Below, in pieces: positions 10,354 through 21,128 of a stretch of DNA of 52,229 nucleotides; positions within the stretch are counted from its first letter, which is position 1, and each line of letters opens with the position of its first letter. The notes beneath the pieces are model-generated. The model saw nothing but the letters and a program-made list of their open reading frames with translations. It was not told the origin of the DNA and ran no database searches. The DNA comes from Brachionus rotundiformis. Lineage: Eukaryota > Rotifera > Eurotatoria > Ploima > Brachionidae. The stretch spans positions 2,701,567 to 2,753,795 of the forward strand of contig JAESIW010000137.1 in NCBI GenBank assembly GCA_016802295.1, in the 5' to 3' direction. Both the position numbers and the translations under genes were made by a program.

Positions 10354-11762
10354 TCTTTTTTTTAATAACAGGATAAGCAGATTCGACTATTTTTTTATTT
10401 TCAGGACTCTCGAACTCTTTTCTAACTGGATCTAATAATGCATTTAGGGCTTCAATAACGCCACCTTTTAAATCACCTGGATGCAGCTCCTCTTTTCTAA
10501 AAGCTTCTTGTAAAGATTCAAAATTGTCAAAGATTATATTTCCACCCCATTTTTCTGGTCTAGTTATTACCAATTTACCATCCTTAGATAATGGAAACAA
10601 TACATGCTTACAAAACGAAAGAACGCCATTATTGTCAATATTGCCAGGTTCACAAAATGCTCCGCCAATTTTCTTCTTCACAGCTGATGCACTGTCCAAC
10701 AAATCAATTTTGCTATCTTCTTCCGATGAGCTCATTTTATTACCTGTCAAACCTGGAACCATCGGATTCATTAAATGGACTCTTTTTTCATATCCAAGTT
10801 TTGGTAAATACTGAAATATTTATATTACAAAAATGAACAATAACAATTAGATAAAGTACTTCTTCAGCAAGCATAAAAATTTTCCTCTGATCAACACCTC
10901 CAAACTGTGCATCGCACTTCAAATACTCTTCATCTAGTGCTTGAAGACCTGGATATAAAAGACCACTAAGCAGAGGATTGTTAGATTGCTTGACCACTTC
11001 TGCTCCGGCTTTTTTCGCATCGTGTTCGGACATTAAGGAAGAAAGTCTGTACACATCTAAAGTGTATTCTTTGCTTAATTGGTAATCTGTACCTTTGACA
11101 AATTTCAATTTATCAATAGGAACACCAATTGACTTCAAGGCAGCCTTAATAACTCTAGAATAATATTCTGTTCTATTTTGAAGAAGTTCCCAGGGAGCTT
11201 TCATATTATCCAGATAAGCATGTAGATCCGCTAGTAAAATTGTAACTTCGCATCCTGCTTTTAAGAAGTCAGAAATTTTGGACATAGGTACAAAATAAGC
11301 AATGTGAGGCTTTCCGGTTGTGGCTGTCCCCCAGTAAATTCTTAGATCACGCTCTTTCAAAATTGTTTTAAGCTTTTCATCACCCACTATCTCTTGCAAG
11401 TTTCTCGAGATCAAGTGATACTTCTCTTCAAAACTTAAATTACAAGTAGACTCTAAATATTAGAGTAGTATTAAATGGTAATTAATTAATATTGAAAATT
11501 AAAATTTACTATTGATTGGAGTCGCACAAGGAGCTACATTATTTGATTTAGTATCTTGGATGCTTTTTTTAAGAATACCAATTCTATATCTGAGCTTGTC
11601 ATTTTCTGTGGTAAGCTTTTTGACCAATTCTGTTTCGTTCTCATTTGATGAGATTTGACCGCCTTTCAACGAATTTAATTGTTTTTCTAGGAATTCGATC
11701 AAAGTTGTCTGTTTTTCTAATTCTTGGGCTAATTGATCTAATTCACTGTTATCAGAACTCAT
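10349..11762 (-). CDS. YARS1: Tyrosyl-tRNA synthetase with an N-terminal ArgRS/AIMP1-like leucine zipper
   Basis: Cytosolic class-I tyrosine-tRNA ligase. Minus-strand exons are 11762-11510, 11452-10860 and 10810-10349 (introns 57 and 49 nt), giving 435 residues. Exon 1 encodes a ~70-residue coiled coil ending EN-D-K-L-R-Y-R-I, then I-L-K-K-S-I-Q, very like the N-terminal zipper of animal ArgRS (EN-L-K-L-K-Y-R-L, then I-L-R-K-S-L-Q). The in-frame junction (AAT-A joined to AG-TCT) runs straight into the TyrRS body: EEKYHLISRNLQ, the HIGH-class PHIA within GTATTGKPHIAYF (~133-136), TDYQLSKEYTLDVYRLSS, and KMSSS (~307-311). The synthetase exon has no in-frame ATG before FVPMSK, so it needs exon 1 for translation. 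The protein stops after the catalytic/anticodon-binding core with V-I-K-K-K-K and lacks the EMAPII domain of insect and vertebrate TyrRS. The zipper assignment is by remembered similarity. Confidence 0.93.
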
Positions 11763-12506
11763 GTTAAAATTTTTTTTTAATCTTAACAAATAATTTAATT
11801 ATTTTGAATTATTTTTTATATATTTGGCAAAATTTATCTGCAGTTAAATAAATTTACCAACAAAAGCTAATATTTTTGTCTAATCAAATGAAATTATTTC
11901 TAATTTGAAAAAATTATTGTTAAAAATTTTAAATTATTATTATTCATAGATTCTTTTTTTGACAGTATGATTAATTTAAATATTTCATCCCTCAAATTGT
12001 ATATATTTTTGAAATCAATTTATGATAAAAATATATATACTTGTAATAAAAAACGTGCTTTTAATTTATTCTTTTTATGCTTTTTGGAATTAGTTAAGTT
12101 GCATAATTAAACTTTTTGGTAAATTTAATAAAAAACAAAAAGAAAGCGAACAAAATTTCAGATAAATGAATTTTAAATAAAAAAAATCCCTCAATTATAT
12201 ATATATATATAATATTTACAAAATTTGATCTGCAAAATGTTATTATGAATTAATTATTTAATTTTCGCCAAGAGGACTCTTAAATATCTATCATATATAA
12301 AATATTATTTAATAAAATTTTAATCTTTTTAAAAATTTATTTATTAATTTTAAATCAAAAAATTTGTACATTTTTAAATCGTGAAATAATAAACCAAAAT
12401 ATAAAGAGAGGATAGATCAAGTAATGATGATAAACTAATATATCAAAAATAAAAGCCCATAGATTTTACAAAATTGCGTACAATATTAATTTTAATAACC
12501 CCTGAT
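11763..12506. other. Intergenic spacer between LEMD3 3' end and TyrRS 5' end
   Basis: 744 bp between two minus-strand genes. It is AT-rich with an (AT)n microsatellite at about 12196-12212. No exon-like segment is seen. It presumably holds the LEMD3 3'UTR and the TyrRS promoter or 5'UTR. Confidence 0.5.
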
Positions 12507-15500
12507 TCATACAAGAGTTAAAGGCGCTGTGTAATTAATAGAGTCCGGAAATCTTTCTAAATAGCGATCGCTTCTCAAAAATTTTACATTTAGCAATCTA
12601 CCACTGTACCATGTTCCATTTAGAGCTTGATAGGCTCGACCAGCTGCTTCATTGCTTATACATTTAACATACACACATCCCTCTTTTGATTTTCTGTCAC
12701 AGGAAATATGAAGTATAGAATCATTTACTCCATTTGGGCTACATTTTTTTAAAATGTCATTTTGAATCTTGGCCGCAAAAAGTGGATCACTATCGATGAT
12801 TGTCTGATCGAACATACCACGAATTTTTAAACATGGAGTAGGACTGTGTGACAATTTTTCTGTTTTGTTAAATGCATCACCTTGCCAACCAGCACTAGCT
12901 TTGGCTTTATCCAAATTATTTTCCTTATTAAAATCTCTCTCTTGGTCAGTTGGATTAATCATTGTGCTATTAGCCAGACCAATGCCTTCGTTTGAATTAA
13001 TTTTGAAAGTTTTCAATTGCTCTTGAGTTTTTGGAACAACCCATTTCCAAACAAGAGTTTCTTCACCACCAATAAATTGTGTCTCCAAATGAATCCTACT
13101 CTCGTGATCTTCAATAAATTTTATTACTTCGTTCCATTGTTTTTTTTGTCTGGCTCTTTCACTTGGTTCGACCAAAGTGTCATAAATGTGCGAAATGGCT
13201 ATATAAGGCTTGATGTTGGCTGGATCCAGCAAACTTAGCTCATATTGTTTTTCTACTAATTGAGTAACTTGTTTTATTAGTGCAAAGAACTTTCTATCTC
13301 TTTCCAAGCGACGACTCATCAAATTTTTGTAAGACAAAAAACCAATAAACACAAGTGCCAAAATTGAGCAAAGCATTACCAAACGTACATACAAAAAATG
13401 AATAAGCTCCTTTATCCTACATCCCAAATATTTTGAGCTAACTGTGGACATTATGTATGTTATTTCATCTCTTTGATTTGTGTCCTCGTAGGACGCATTC
13501 AAAAGCCGCAAGTTCCAGTGCGGATTTTTTAAAATAGCATTCAAAACAGAATTAATAGCTTCAGATTTAAATTCATCATTTCGGATTAGACCCCGTTTAT
13601 TTACAAAGTAATCAATAATGGTATTTAAATGAATGCATTTTTCAGTAAACTCAAGTGGAAGCTTTAATTGCTGGTCAAAGCTTTGTTCGCTAATTGGTGA
13701 ACAGTCGATTTGTCCAGATTTTATTCGAAGATACTCGATTAAATCTCTAACCAAAATTTTAGTTTTATAACATTGGGTGTCTTTAATGTCCGAGCAATAG
13801 AAATTTTGTGCATTTTGATCAAGTTCGGATTTTTCTGGTGCTTTTTGGGAAAAAATTTTTATTATGGATGATAAAGAATCAGTAGAAAATTTGACTCTAA
13901 CATACTGCAGTACAATGATGGTAAATATTATCATAACAAAGTATGGTAATATCTTGGATAGTGCAATCCATGATTGTGAAAAGAATGGTTTCAGAGTATT
14001 CTGCAATAAAAAAAACTTTTTTTTTGAGTCACTGCTAGAATCAGGTACTGGCTTTGGTTGATTTGATGGTGGTCGAAAAGCTTGACCTGGATTCGCCTCT
14101 TTTTTATATCTGAACCTCAATGAATCCATTATTGAGCTTGATTCTGGTCGAGGACAATATAAAATTTTAGACTCATGGTTATTTTCTGAGGAAGTTGAGG
14201 CTGCCGAGTTGTATACTGTACCAGTGTAAATTACATCATCGTTATTTAAATTATTTTGATTTTTCACTCGGGTTTTGGTCAATATTTCATTAATTTCAGA
14301 TCTATATTTTGACAGAGTTCTATCCAACTCTATTCTATCTTTGAGTTTAACATAACCTTCAAATTAATAAAAAAATTAATTATTATTTTTATTCTAAATT
14401 TAGAAATATAATTGCGGTCATAAAATAATTAAATTGTTGTGTTTGAAAAATATGAGCTAATTATATTTAATTAATTTAAAATGGTACAACCAAAGATCAT
14501 AAAAATCAATTATTTTCAAGATTTCTCAATCAAATTTAAGTGGTATGAGTACCTTCAATAATTGTTTATGTAGGATACATCTCTTTCCAAAGGTTAACAG
14601 AGCTTAACACTACAAGATCCAAAAAATTTTTTGGGCTTCTTTTCAAAAAATTTAAATTCTCATATTATTGGAAAGAAACAATCATTTTTATTTCAATAAA
14701 ATTTTTAAATATTGACATTTGAATAGTTTTCTCAATATTTAATTAATTTATTAAATTAAAAAATTTCTCCATGATATTACAACAGTTTGTAATTTGACCA
14801 AAAAACTTGGTCTTCTAGCGTTAAAAATTTATCAATTGCCATTTTTTTTTCAAATTTTCAAATTATATTTATAAACTAATAATTAACAGAAATAATTTAA
14901 TTAAAAAAATATGAAAGCTAGAAAAAGCTTCTCATTAGTATTAGATCCCTCTTCAAAATGTTTTGTAAAAATATTTTAAAATTTGTTTACTCAATTCTTG
15001 ATTAGAAGGTGGTTGAGTTGTAGAAAAATTTGATGTTGAACGCATTGATTCATAATTATTGTCATTATGAGTACTATCGTTATAAATGCTGGTTGAGTAT
15101 CTGGTATTTGATAAAGGACTAGTGTAGGCATCGCTGACCTTAATGTATTCGTATTGGGTCTCATTCGAGTCGATTGGAACAATATCGATGTCGTTCTGTT
15201 GTTCGATTATCTGAATATCGCTACTTCTGCCATCGTCTTCATCATCTTCGTCAAAGTTTTCGATTCTTGTTGAAGTGCATTGAAAACTGCGACTGGGATC
15301 CATCTGCCTTTGGAACTGCTTGCTCGGATTTTTTTCCGCCTTTTCCTTGGCCTTATAGTGATTTAGCTTTTTGATGTATATTTCACGGTTGGTCTCATTC
15401 AGCTGATTTTTAGCTTTAGATCTGGTTTTGCTTGGGGTTGGCAATGTTGGTAAATTTTTTTCACCATATCGGCGCAGTTCTTCTATTAAATGCTCATCAT

Positions 15501-15522
15501 CGATAATACTCGATTGAGACAT
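12507..15522 (-). CDS. LEMD3: MAN1/LEMD3-type inner nuclear membrane LEM-domain protein
   Basis: Inner nuclear membrane protein of the MAN1 class: LEM domains bind BAF on chromatin, and the C-terminal RRM-like domain of MAN1 binds R-Smads. Minus-strand exons are 15522-14991 and 14356-12507, joined over a 634-nt GT-AG intron (TTG-A to GT-TAT, in frame), giving ~793 residues. A LEM domain lies at ~8-60 (IDDEHLIEELRRYG, then TNREIYIKKLNHYK) with ~14 extra polar residues between its last two helices. An acidic stretch follows (DEDDEDDG). Transmembrane helices are at ~307-329 and ~502-522. The lumenal/MSC-type region lies between them, a winged-helix-like segment follows, and an RRM fold is at ~684-775 (LKIRGMF, GCVYVKC, LNVKFL). 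The RRM separates LEMD3 from LEMD2, which lacks it. The start is the first ATG, seven codons ahead of the LEM domain. Confidence 0.9.
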
Positions 15523-16009
15523 GTCTAACTCGCAAGACTAAAATTGTGAACTCTTGAATAAGTTTATGAAAATCTCAAAGAGGCATAAAAATTACAAAAA
15601 TATATCATAAATTATTAAGTTTGAAAATAAATCTAAGAGGGTCTCGTAAAAATTTTTATGTCGAAAATATTTTATAATTATTATATGCACAAATTTAAAT
15701 ACTTATACTTAATCATCTTATACTAAAGACGTCCTAAATGTCTTATCAATATTTTCCGATTTAGATCTCTACAAAATTTGCAGCCAAATGTAAATTTTAA
15801 ATTTAAGATTTGTTAATTCTAAACATTTTTTCCTTATTCACTCCTTGCAAAGCAAATGGTCATAACTGTTGATTTCCACAAAATCTCGATAATGTCATTT
15901 TGATTAAGGCGAGTTCTTTCGTGATTGTTAACCTTCATAATTCTGTAGGTCATCCTATCTTACAGTGCCTCCATTCAAGACCTCTTATTGATATGTCTCA
16001 TTCATTCTG

Positions 16010-16054
16010 TATGCATTGACTAAGTGGTTCTGAACTTTTTTTTTGTATAAAGTT
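16010..16054 (+). repeat. Direct repeat copy 1, hAT-TIR-like end
   Basis: Begins TATGCATTGAC, then AGTGGTTCTGAAC and a T-rich run. It is nearly identical to 16654-16698. The motif AGTGGTTCTGAAC resembles the terminal inverted repeat of hAT/Charlie-class DNA transposons (CAGTGGTTCTCAAC-like). No inverted partner is seen nearby, so at best it is a decayed element end. Confidence 0.5.
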
Positions 16055-16653
16055 AATGAGTTTATGTTGTTGTCTTATTTTGATAATTGTTCGACTCACT
16101 TATGCTCCTTTTTTAAAAGGGCAAACTTAAATTATTATTTATCAATATTTAAATTGTTTAGGTTTAAATTTGAAGTTAATAATTTTGATATTAAACAACT
16201 TCATAGAAAACTATGGTTTAACTGCTTTCCAACATAGAATACTAGAATGTTATCTTTTGCTTATAAACAATTTGAAAATTTAAGACTAAATTTTAAGAAG
16301 AAATTTTAAATAAAATTTAAGGAATAGTGAAAATCTGACAAAACAAACATTAAAATCAGCAAATGGCGAAAAAACTTATGCATTTTTTTCAATCAAGACT
16401 TATAAATTGCTTTATGATCAAAAGATCAATTTTGAAGTTTTTAACATTGAGGCATTCAATATTCAATAATATTAATTTGATTTTGATTTTCTTAGATTTT
16501 GTAAAAAAATTTCAAAAAATATAATTAAAATAATTAAAATAATGTTTTATTTTTTTAATTAATTTTATAAGCAATTTTTTAAGTTGTAAAATTATTTTAT
16601 TTCATTTAAATAAATAAAGTGTTAATCTGTCTCCTTTAGAAAAATTTTTACTT

Positions 16654-16698
16654 TATGCATTGACACAGTGGTTCTGAACTTGTTCTTTTGTAAAAGTT
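16654..16698 (+). repeat. Direct repeat copy 2, hAT-TIR-like end
   Basis: TATGCATTGAC, then ACAGTGGTTCTGAAC and a T-rich run; the second copy of the repeat at 16010, in the same orientation, 644 bp downstream. It carries the full CAGTGGTTCTGAAC form. The match extends 5' of the TIR-like part, so the repeated unit may be larger than a transposon terminus, or each copy may have inserted into the same kind of site. Confidence 0.5.
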
Positions 16699-17211
16699 TG
16701 ATCCAAGAATCCTTCTCAGGCTTCCACCGTGGAAGGTGCTTAGGCTTGTAGTATCAACATTAAACATTCCCCAGCATTCGTTTTTCTTTAGCTAATTCTT
16801 TGTTCATTGTTCTTTCATCAAGTCTTGGAAACCTTTAATTGAATTTTCCAGGCCTAAGTGTTATCAACTATATTTCTTATAATCAATAATATTTAATAAT
16901 TTAACCTTGAAAAATGCTACTAAAAATTTACATAAAAAAATTCTTTCAATATTTTGATAAGAGATAAAAAACAACCTCTTCAATAAATGTATCATTTAAA
17001 TTGTTTTATGTTTTTCGGATTTGATTATAAATAAAATTTATAAGATATCAATTTAGATCATTTTAAATAAAAATTATTTCCATATAAGTATATAAACTGA
17101 TGTTTTTCTCAAGTAATTTTCAACAAAAATTTTTATTCTATGTTTAAACTAGCTAAAAGACAATTTAATAATCATATTTAATTTTATTTTCAATAAATTT
17201 TTTAATTATGC

Positions 17212-17213
17212 AG
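17212..17213 (+). promoter_or_regulatory. Candidate acceptor in the TERT 5'UTR
   Basis: AG of ttttttaattatgcag, 22 bp before the TERT ATG. An in-frame TAA lies between this acceptor and the ATG, so any exon spliced here is untranslated: either a spliced-leader acceptor or a 5'UTR intron. Confidence 0.4.
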
Positions 17214-17235
17214 CTAAAACCAAGTATCCCATAAA

Positions 17236-20200
17236 ATGAAAAACATTCTTATGTCTTATTTTGATTCGGTTTTATCTCTGGAAGCTTTTTTCTTGGAAAT
17301 AAACCTAAAATTAAACAAGGAAGAAACAGAAAGTTTGAAGAAAATTTTAAAAAGTCTTTCTTCGATAGTGATTACATTTGACTTTGAATTTAAAGGTCCT
17401 TTTAAATCAATAATTGATAAACGCTATTCATATGAACATTTTTTATACTTGTGCTATGTTAAAATTAATGAGTCAAGTTTGCAGACCTATGGGAATCATA
17501 TGCTCCGTGCTGGTAAATATTCAAGCAGCAGTCTCATCAAAGATTTTCATTCCAATTTCAAACTACCATCAAGTGATATAGAAAAAAAACTAATGGCAAC
17601 TGAAAACTTGACATTGTGCTACTTTTTAAACAAGACTCGAGACAATGATGGTCTCTATTGGCGACTATTGTACGACTTGGTCGGATTTTCAATCATGAAA
17701 TACATATTACTGTACTCATTCATATTCCGGAAAATCAACCATCCAACAAGTTTTAACAACTATGTTCAAATATCTGGTACAAAATTTACATTTTCCTTCA
17801 AGGCACTTGTTTCTAGAAAATTAAAGATAGATGAACAAAAGCTTGAATCTAATTTTAAGCCTGAAAAGTTGGTCAAAAATTCACCCAAAGTGGAAAATTT
17901 GGAAAAGCCCCCAAAGCCAAAAATTTTAAAGGAGATATTCCAAAAGCAAGATAAAAAACTAATCGATGAAGCAACTAATTCTAATTATTTGTCAAATCAA
18001 ATTCAGAAAATTGGTTGCCAATCTTTGAACAAAAATTCCATGCTATATGACCGAAGTTTAGGATGCAAAATACATGGTCGATTTATTTACAGTGATAGAA
18101 AGAGTGCTCTAAAATCGTCCGAAGCAGCTGAAGATATTATTAACAACTTCATTTTTAAACAAGTCAATTTTTTGGATTATGATAAAATAGATAAATTTGA
18201 AGAGATGAAAAACTCGTTAAGGATTTTAATTTCTGATTTTATTACAAATCACCTCTCTTGTCCTTATAAGGTTTTTTTAGATTGTTATTGCAAAAAGAGT
18301 GAATATGTGGATTTAAATAAGAGCTGCAAAAGAAAACGTGAACAGAATGGAAAATCTGAGTGTGAAAATTTATTGACCAAGCACATAGAGCCAAAAAATG
18401 TATTTACTTTTGTACGTAGATGTCTTATTTATGTACTTAAAAGCGATGGCCCAAAAACTAAAAGAAAAGATTTATCTTTTCCACTTATTGGTGGAGAAAA
18501 TAATTTTAATCTTTTGTGCAAAAAGATAAGCTTTATTTTGTCAAGTTTAAAATTTGATTCATTCAGGCTAAATTCTTTAATTCATGGAATTAAAATATCG
18601 CGGATAAGTTTTTTAAAAGCAATAGACTGTGACCAATTCAAACACCTATTATTCCTGAATTTTATCCGCTGGCTATTTGAGGATTACATTTTTATGCTTG
18701 TCAAAGCTTACTTTTATGCCACAGACACCACCAAGACAAATTCAGAGATATTTTACTATACCAAATCCGACTGGAAGGACATTGTCAAAAGTCAATTGAC
18801 CGATCCGATAAAGAAAAATTACCGCAAAATGTACAACCTAGAGAAAATAAAGCACTCTGAGCTTATAGGCTATTGTAACAGATTTGAAACTTTTGGAGCC
18901 TATATGGGCCGTTTGTATCCAAAAAATATAAATAATGAATGTAGAATAATTAGTGGTTGTAGAGTCTATAATCCTTGCACTAATCGTTCTAATAACATTA
19001 ATTATAGATTTATTGCATTGAACAATTGTCTAAAATGGATCATCAGTCGGAATCCAGGGCTGATTGGCTTTGGAACTCGTGGTCACATAGACATGCATTC
19101 TAAATACTCTAAGTTTTTAAAGCTTAATTACCTAAACCGTGGAACATGTGATCAGGTAACTGAGGAGGAAGAAATTTTCAAAAAATGGAACTTTTTAAAA
19201 TTTGACATCAACAAATGTTTTGACTCGATTCAATCAAAAGAACTTCAGACTTATATAAGTCAATTGATCTATAAAGAATTGGGCTCTGAATATTGTTTTA
19301 CCAATTTGCGCTGTGCTGTTTATCAAATAGACTTAGATTGTAAGCAGCTAAAGCAAAAATATGACACTTTAACTCTCAAGCATAGTCTTAAAGCTAAAGG
19401 TTTTGCCAATGGACTTGCAGATTATGTCAACTTACTTGAACATGATCATCAAAATAAATTCAGTAGTTTTAAACTTCGGAATTTCAGTAATAAAGGAGGC
19501 TGCATACATGTGCCTTTGTGGATTCAGGACAGAAATACCAACTATAAAAAACTAAATGATTTGCTTAAAAAATGTCTTGATCATGTCATTATAAAGATTC
19601 ATGATGATTTATATGAAAGGATAAATGGTTTACTACAGGGTTCTATATGTTCTCGTAACTTGTGCGACTTGTATCTTGGAAAAATCGAAAACAAACTTTT
19701 TAGCTACGACAATTGCCCAAATGAAGTAATGAAATTAAACAGATCAAATGAGATAGTAATGCGAATAGTTGATGATTACATTGTGATTGCCTCGAATGTT
19801 GAAAGGATGCTAAGAATAAAAGAATTGCTAAAAAAAGAGCTTAATTTAAATGAAGCTAAGACTGTTTTGCACATCTATAAGAAGCCATTACTAAATGATA
19901 ATAAATTATTGGTTACATATTCTGGCAACGAAGCAGATAACTCGCAGGTCTACAATTTTTTATCAAATTTTTCAGGCAATTACTTTTCTTGGTGTGGCTT
20001 TAATTTTGATGTAAATAATTTAGATGCTTATTTTAATTATGAAAAGTATTTTGTGAATTCCACAAGTCTAACAAGTCGTCTCAATTCTAATATAGATTAT
20101 AAATATGCTTTTATCATGTTTAATTCAAAATTTTTGCGCCTGTTCAGCGCTAGTGCCAGTGTTATGGTAATAGATGGTGAAACAAATAGTTTACAAGGTA

Positions 20201-20610
20201 TTTTGCGAAACTTTGCAGATTTTTTCGCATTAAGTGCCATTAGGTTTTGTGTTTTGTATAGATTTATGCCTACGCAATTGATAAATAATACCAAACTTCA
20301 AATAAAGATAATTTTGAATTTGTGCTATTGGATGAATAACAAGATAGGCTCTAAATTAAAACAATCTATTCAAGTTTATTTTTATTCTTCATTTAGTATG
20401 TTAAAATTTTTTTGCTTAAGAATTTATGTATTAATATTTCTTAAATTTAATTTGAACAAATTTAATAAATTGATTAGATTAATTAATGTTCATTTGAAAA
20501 AATTGAATTTCATTCGATGCATAAAAAATAATGCCGATTTATATTTTATGCAGCTTTGTCAGCTAATTGACCAGCAAACTCAAAAATTTTTTTGTTGTAG
20601 ATTTGAATAA
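17236..20610 (+). CDS. TERT: Telomerase reverse transcriptase, single exon, all domains present
   Basis: Catalytic protein of telomerase; adds telomeric repeats using its RNA subunit as template. 1,124 residues in one open frame. The TEN domain (~1-200) includes the GQ-motif pattern around Trp142 (WRLLYDLVG, ending YVQISG). A Lys/Pro-rich linker follows at ~200-270. The RNA-binding domain has CP (CPYKVFLDCYC, ~342), QFP (FVRRCLIYVL, ~392) and T (YATDTT near 495, then FYYTKSDW). RT motifs are 1/2 (GRLYPKN ~558, then ECRIISGCR), A (KFDINKCFDSI, catalytic Asp657), B' (LLQGSICS, Gln801), C (RIVDDYIVI, Asp846-Asp847) and E (WCGFNFD, ~919). A C-terminal extension follows to the TAA. All three catalytic aspartates are intact. 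The start is the first ATG; an in-frame TAA lies 21 nt upstream. No intron is needed anywhere, unlike most neighbours. Confidence 0.97.
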   Translation: MKNILMSYFDSVLSLEAFFLEINLKLNKEETESLKKILKSLSSIVITFDFEFKGPFKSIIDKRYSYEHFLYLCYVKINESSLQTYGNHMLRAGKYSSSSLIKDFHSNFKLPSSDIEKKLMATENLTLCYFLNKTRDNDGLYWRLLYDLVGFSIMKYILLYSFIFRKINHPTSFNNYVQISGTKFTFSFKALVSRKLKIDEQKLESNFKPEKLVKNSPKVENLEKPPKPKILKEIFQKQDKKLIDEATNSNYLSNQIQKIGCQSLNKNSMLYDRSLGCKIHGRFIYSDRKSALKSSEAAEDIINNFIFKQVNFLDYDKIDKFEEMKNSLRILISDFITNHLSCPYKVFLDCYCKKSEYVDLNKSCKRKREQNGKSECENLLTKHIEPKNVFTFVRRCLIYVLKSDGPKTKRKDLSFPLIGGENNFNLLCKKISFILSSLKFDSFRLNSLIHGIKISRISFLKAIDCDQFKHLLFLNFIRWLFEDYIFMLVKAYFYATDTTKTNSEIFYYTKSDWKDIVKSQLTDPIKKNYRKMYNLEKIKHSELIGYCNRFETFGAYMGRLYPKNINNECRIISGCRVYNPCTNRSNNINYRFIALNNCLKWIISRNPGLIGFGTRGHIDMHSKYSKFLKLNYLNRGTCDQVTEEEEIFKKWNFLKFDINKCFDSIQSKELQTYISQLIYKELGSEYCFTNLRCAVYQIDLDCKQLKQKYDTLTLKHSLKAKGFANGLADYVNLLEHDHQNKFSSFKLRNFSNKGGCIHVPLWIQDRNTNYKKLNDLLKKCLDHVIIKIHDDLYERINGLLQGSICSRNLCDLYLGKIENKLFSYDNCPNEVMKLNRSNEIVMRIVDDYIVIASNVERMLRIKELLKKELNLNEAKTVLHIYKKPLLNDNKLLVTYSGNEADNSQVYNFLSNFSGNYFSWCGFNFDVNNLDAYFNYEKYFVNSTSLTSRLNSNIDYKYAFIMFNSKFLRLFSASASVMVIDGETNSLQGILRNFADFFALSAIRFCVLYRFMPTQLINNTKLQIKIILNLCYWMNNKIGSKLKQSIQVYFYSSFSMLKFFCLRIYVLIFLKFNLNKFNKLIRLINVHLKKLNFIRCIKNNADLYFMQLCQLIDQQTQKFFCCRFE

Positions 20611-21128
20611 TTTCAAAAAATTGGTTTCTTTTTTATAATGATATTTTTAAATAATAAAAATAATCTAAATTTAGGAATTTTTTGTTTATTAATTGAATGT
20701 TTAATGAATAAAATTATTCAAAAAAATTAAGATCAATCATATTCATATTTCATTTAAATATAGGTCTCTGATTTGATTTGATTGACTGTAAATTAATGCC
20801 AAAATAGTTTAATATCAGAATGAAAATAAGAAATTTATTGTTACAAATTTAACAAGGAATTGAATTTTAGTTATTAATTAAGGAAGTTATTATTAATTTT
20901 TAAATTGAGAAAATAATGTTAATCTAGCAATTTTATAATAAAACAGCTTAATTACCGTCTCTTTTTGGAACAAAATATCTTAAAATAAAGACCAAATTTG
21001 TTTTTAAATTAAAAATATAAAATGCAGTCAACTTAATTCATATTTCAAAGAATAATGGCTTAAAAGTAATGAATATATTGACCATATATTTTAAAAAAAA
21101 TTTAATAATTGTTAATGTTTTTTCCTAG
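20611..21128. other. Noncoding spacer after TERT
   Basis: 518 bp of AT-rich sequence directly after the TERT stop. No feature is recognised. It could be 3'UTR or part of an intron leading to the exon-like segment at 21129. Confidence 0.4.

Larger units (their letters stand above)
15523..17213. other. Intergenic region between divergent LEMD3 and TERT
   Basis: 1.7 kb with more GC than most spacers here. It holds two direct copies of a ~45-bp repeat (16010-16054 and 16654-16698). It also has a short perfect hairpin at ~16724-16738 (CTTCCAC/GTGGAAG around one base). Open stretches such as 16043-16237 have no family resemblance and overlap the repeat. No gene is called. Confidence 0.5.

Noticed and set aside
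10349..10860. Possibility that a missing EMAPII exon follows TyrRS
   Set aside because: The stop codon lies inside an AATAAA, no donor precedes it, and the next sequence is the convergent dispanin 3' region, which has no room for a ~170-residue domain.
16043..16237. 64-codon open frame upstream of TERT
   Set aside because: Overlaps the direct repeat and is made of AT-biased codons; no homology or splice context.
17236..20610. Idea that the reverse transcriptase is a retrotransposon polymerase
   Set aside because: The TEN domain, CP/QFP/T motifs and WCGF motif E are specific to TERT; no endonuclease, gag, LTR or target duplication is present.
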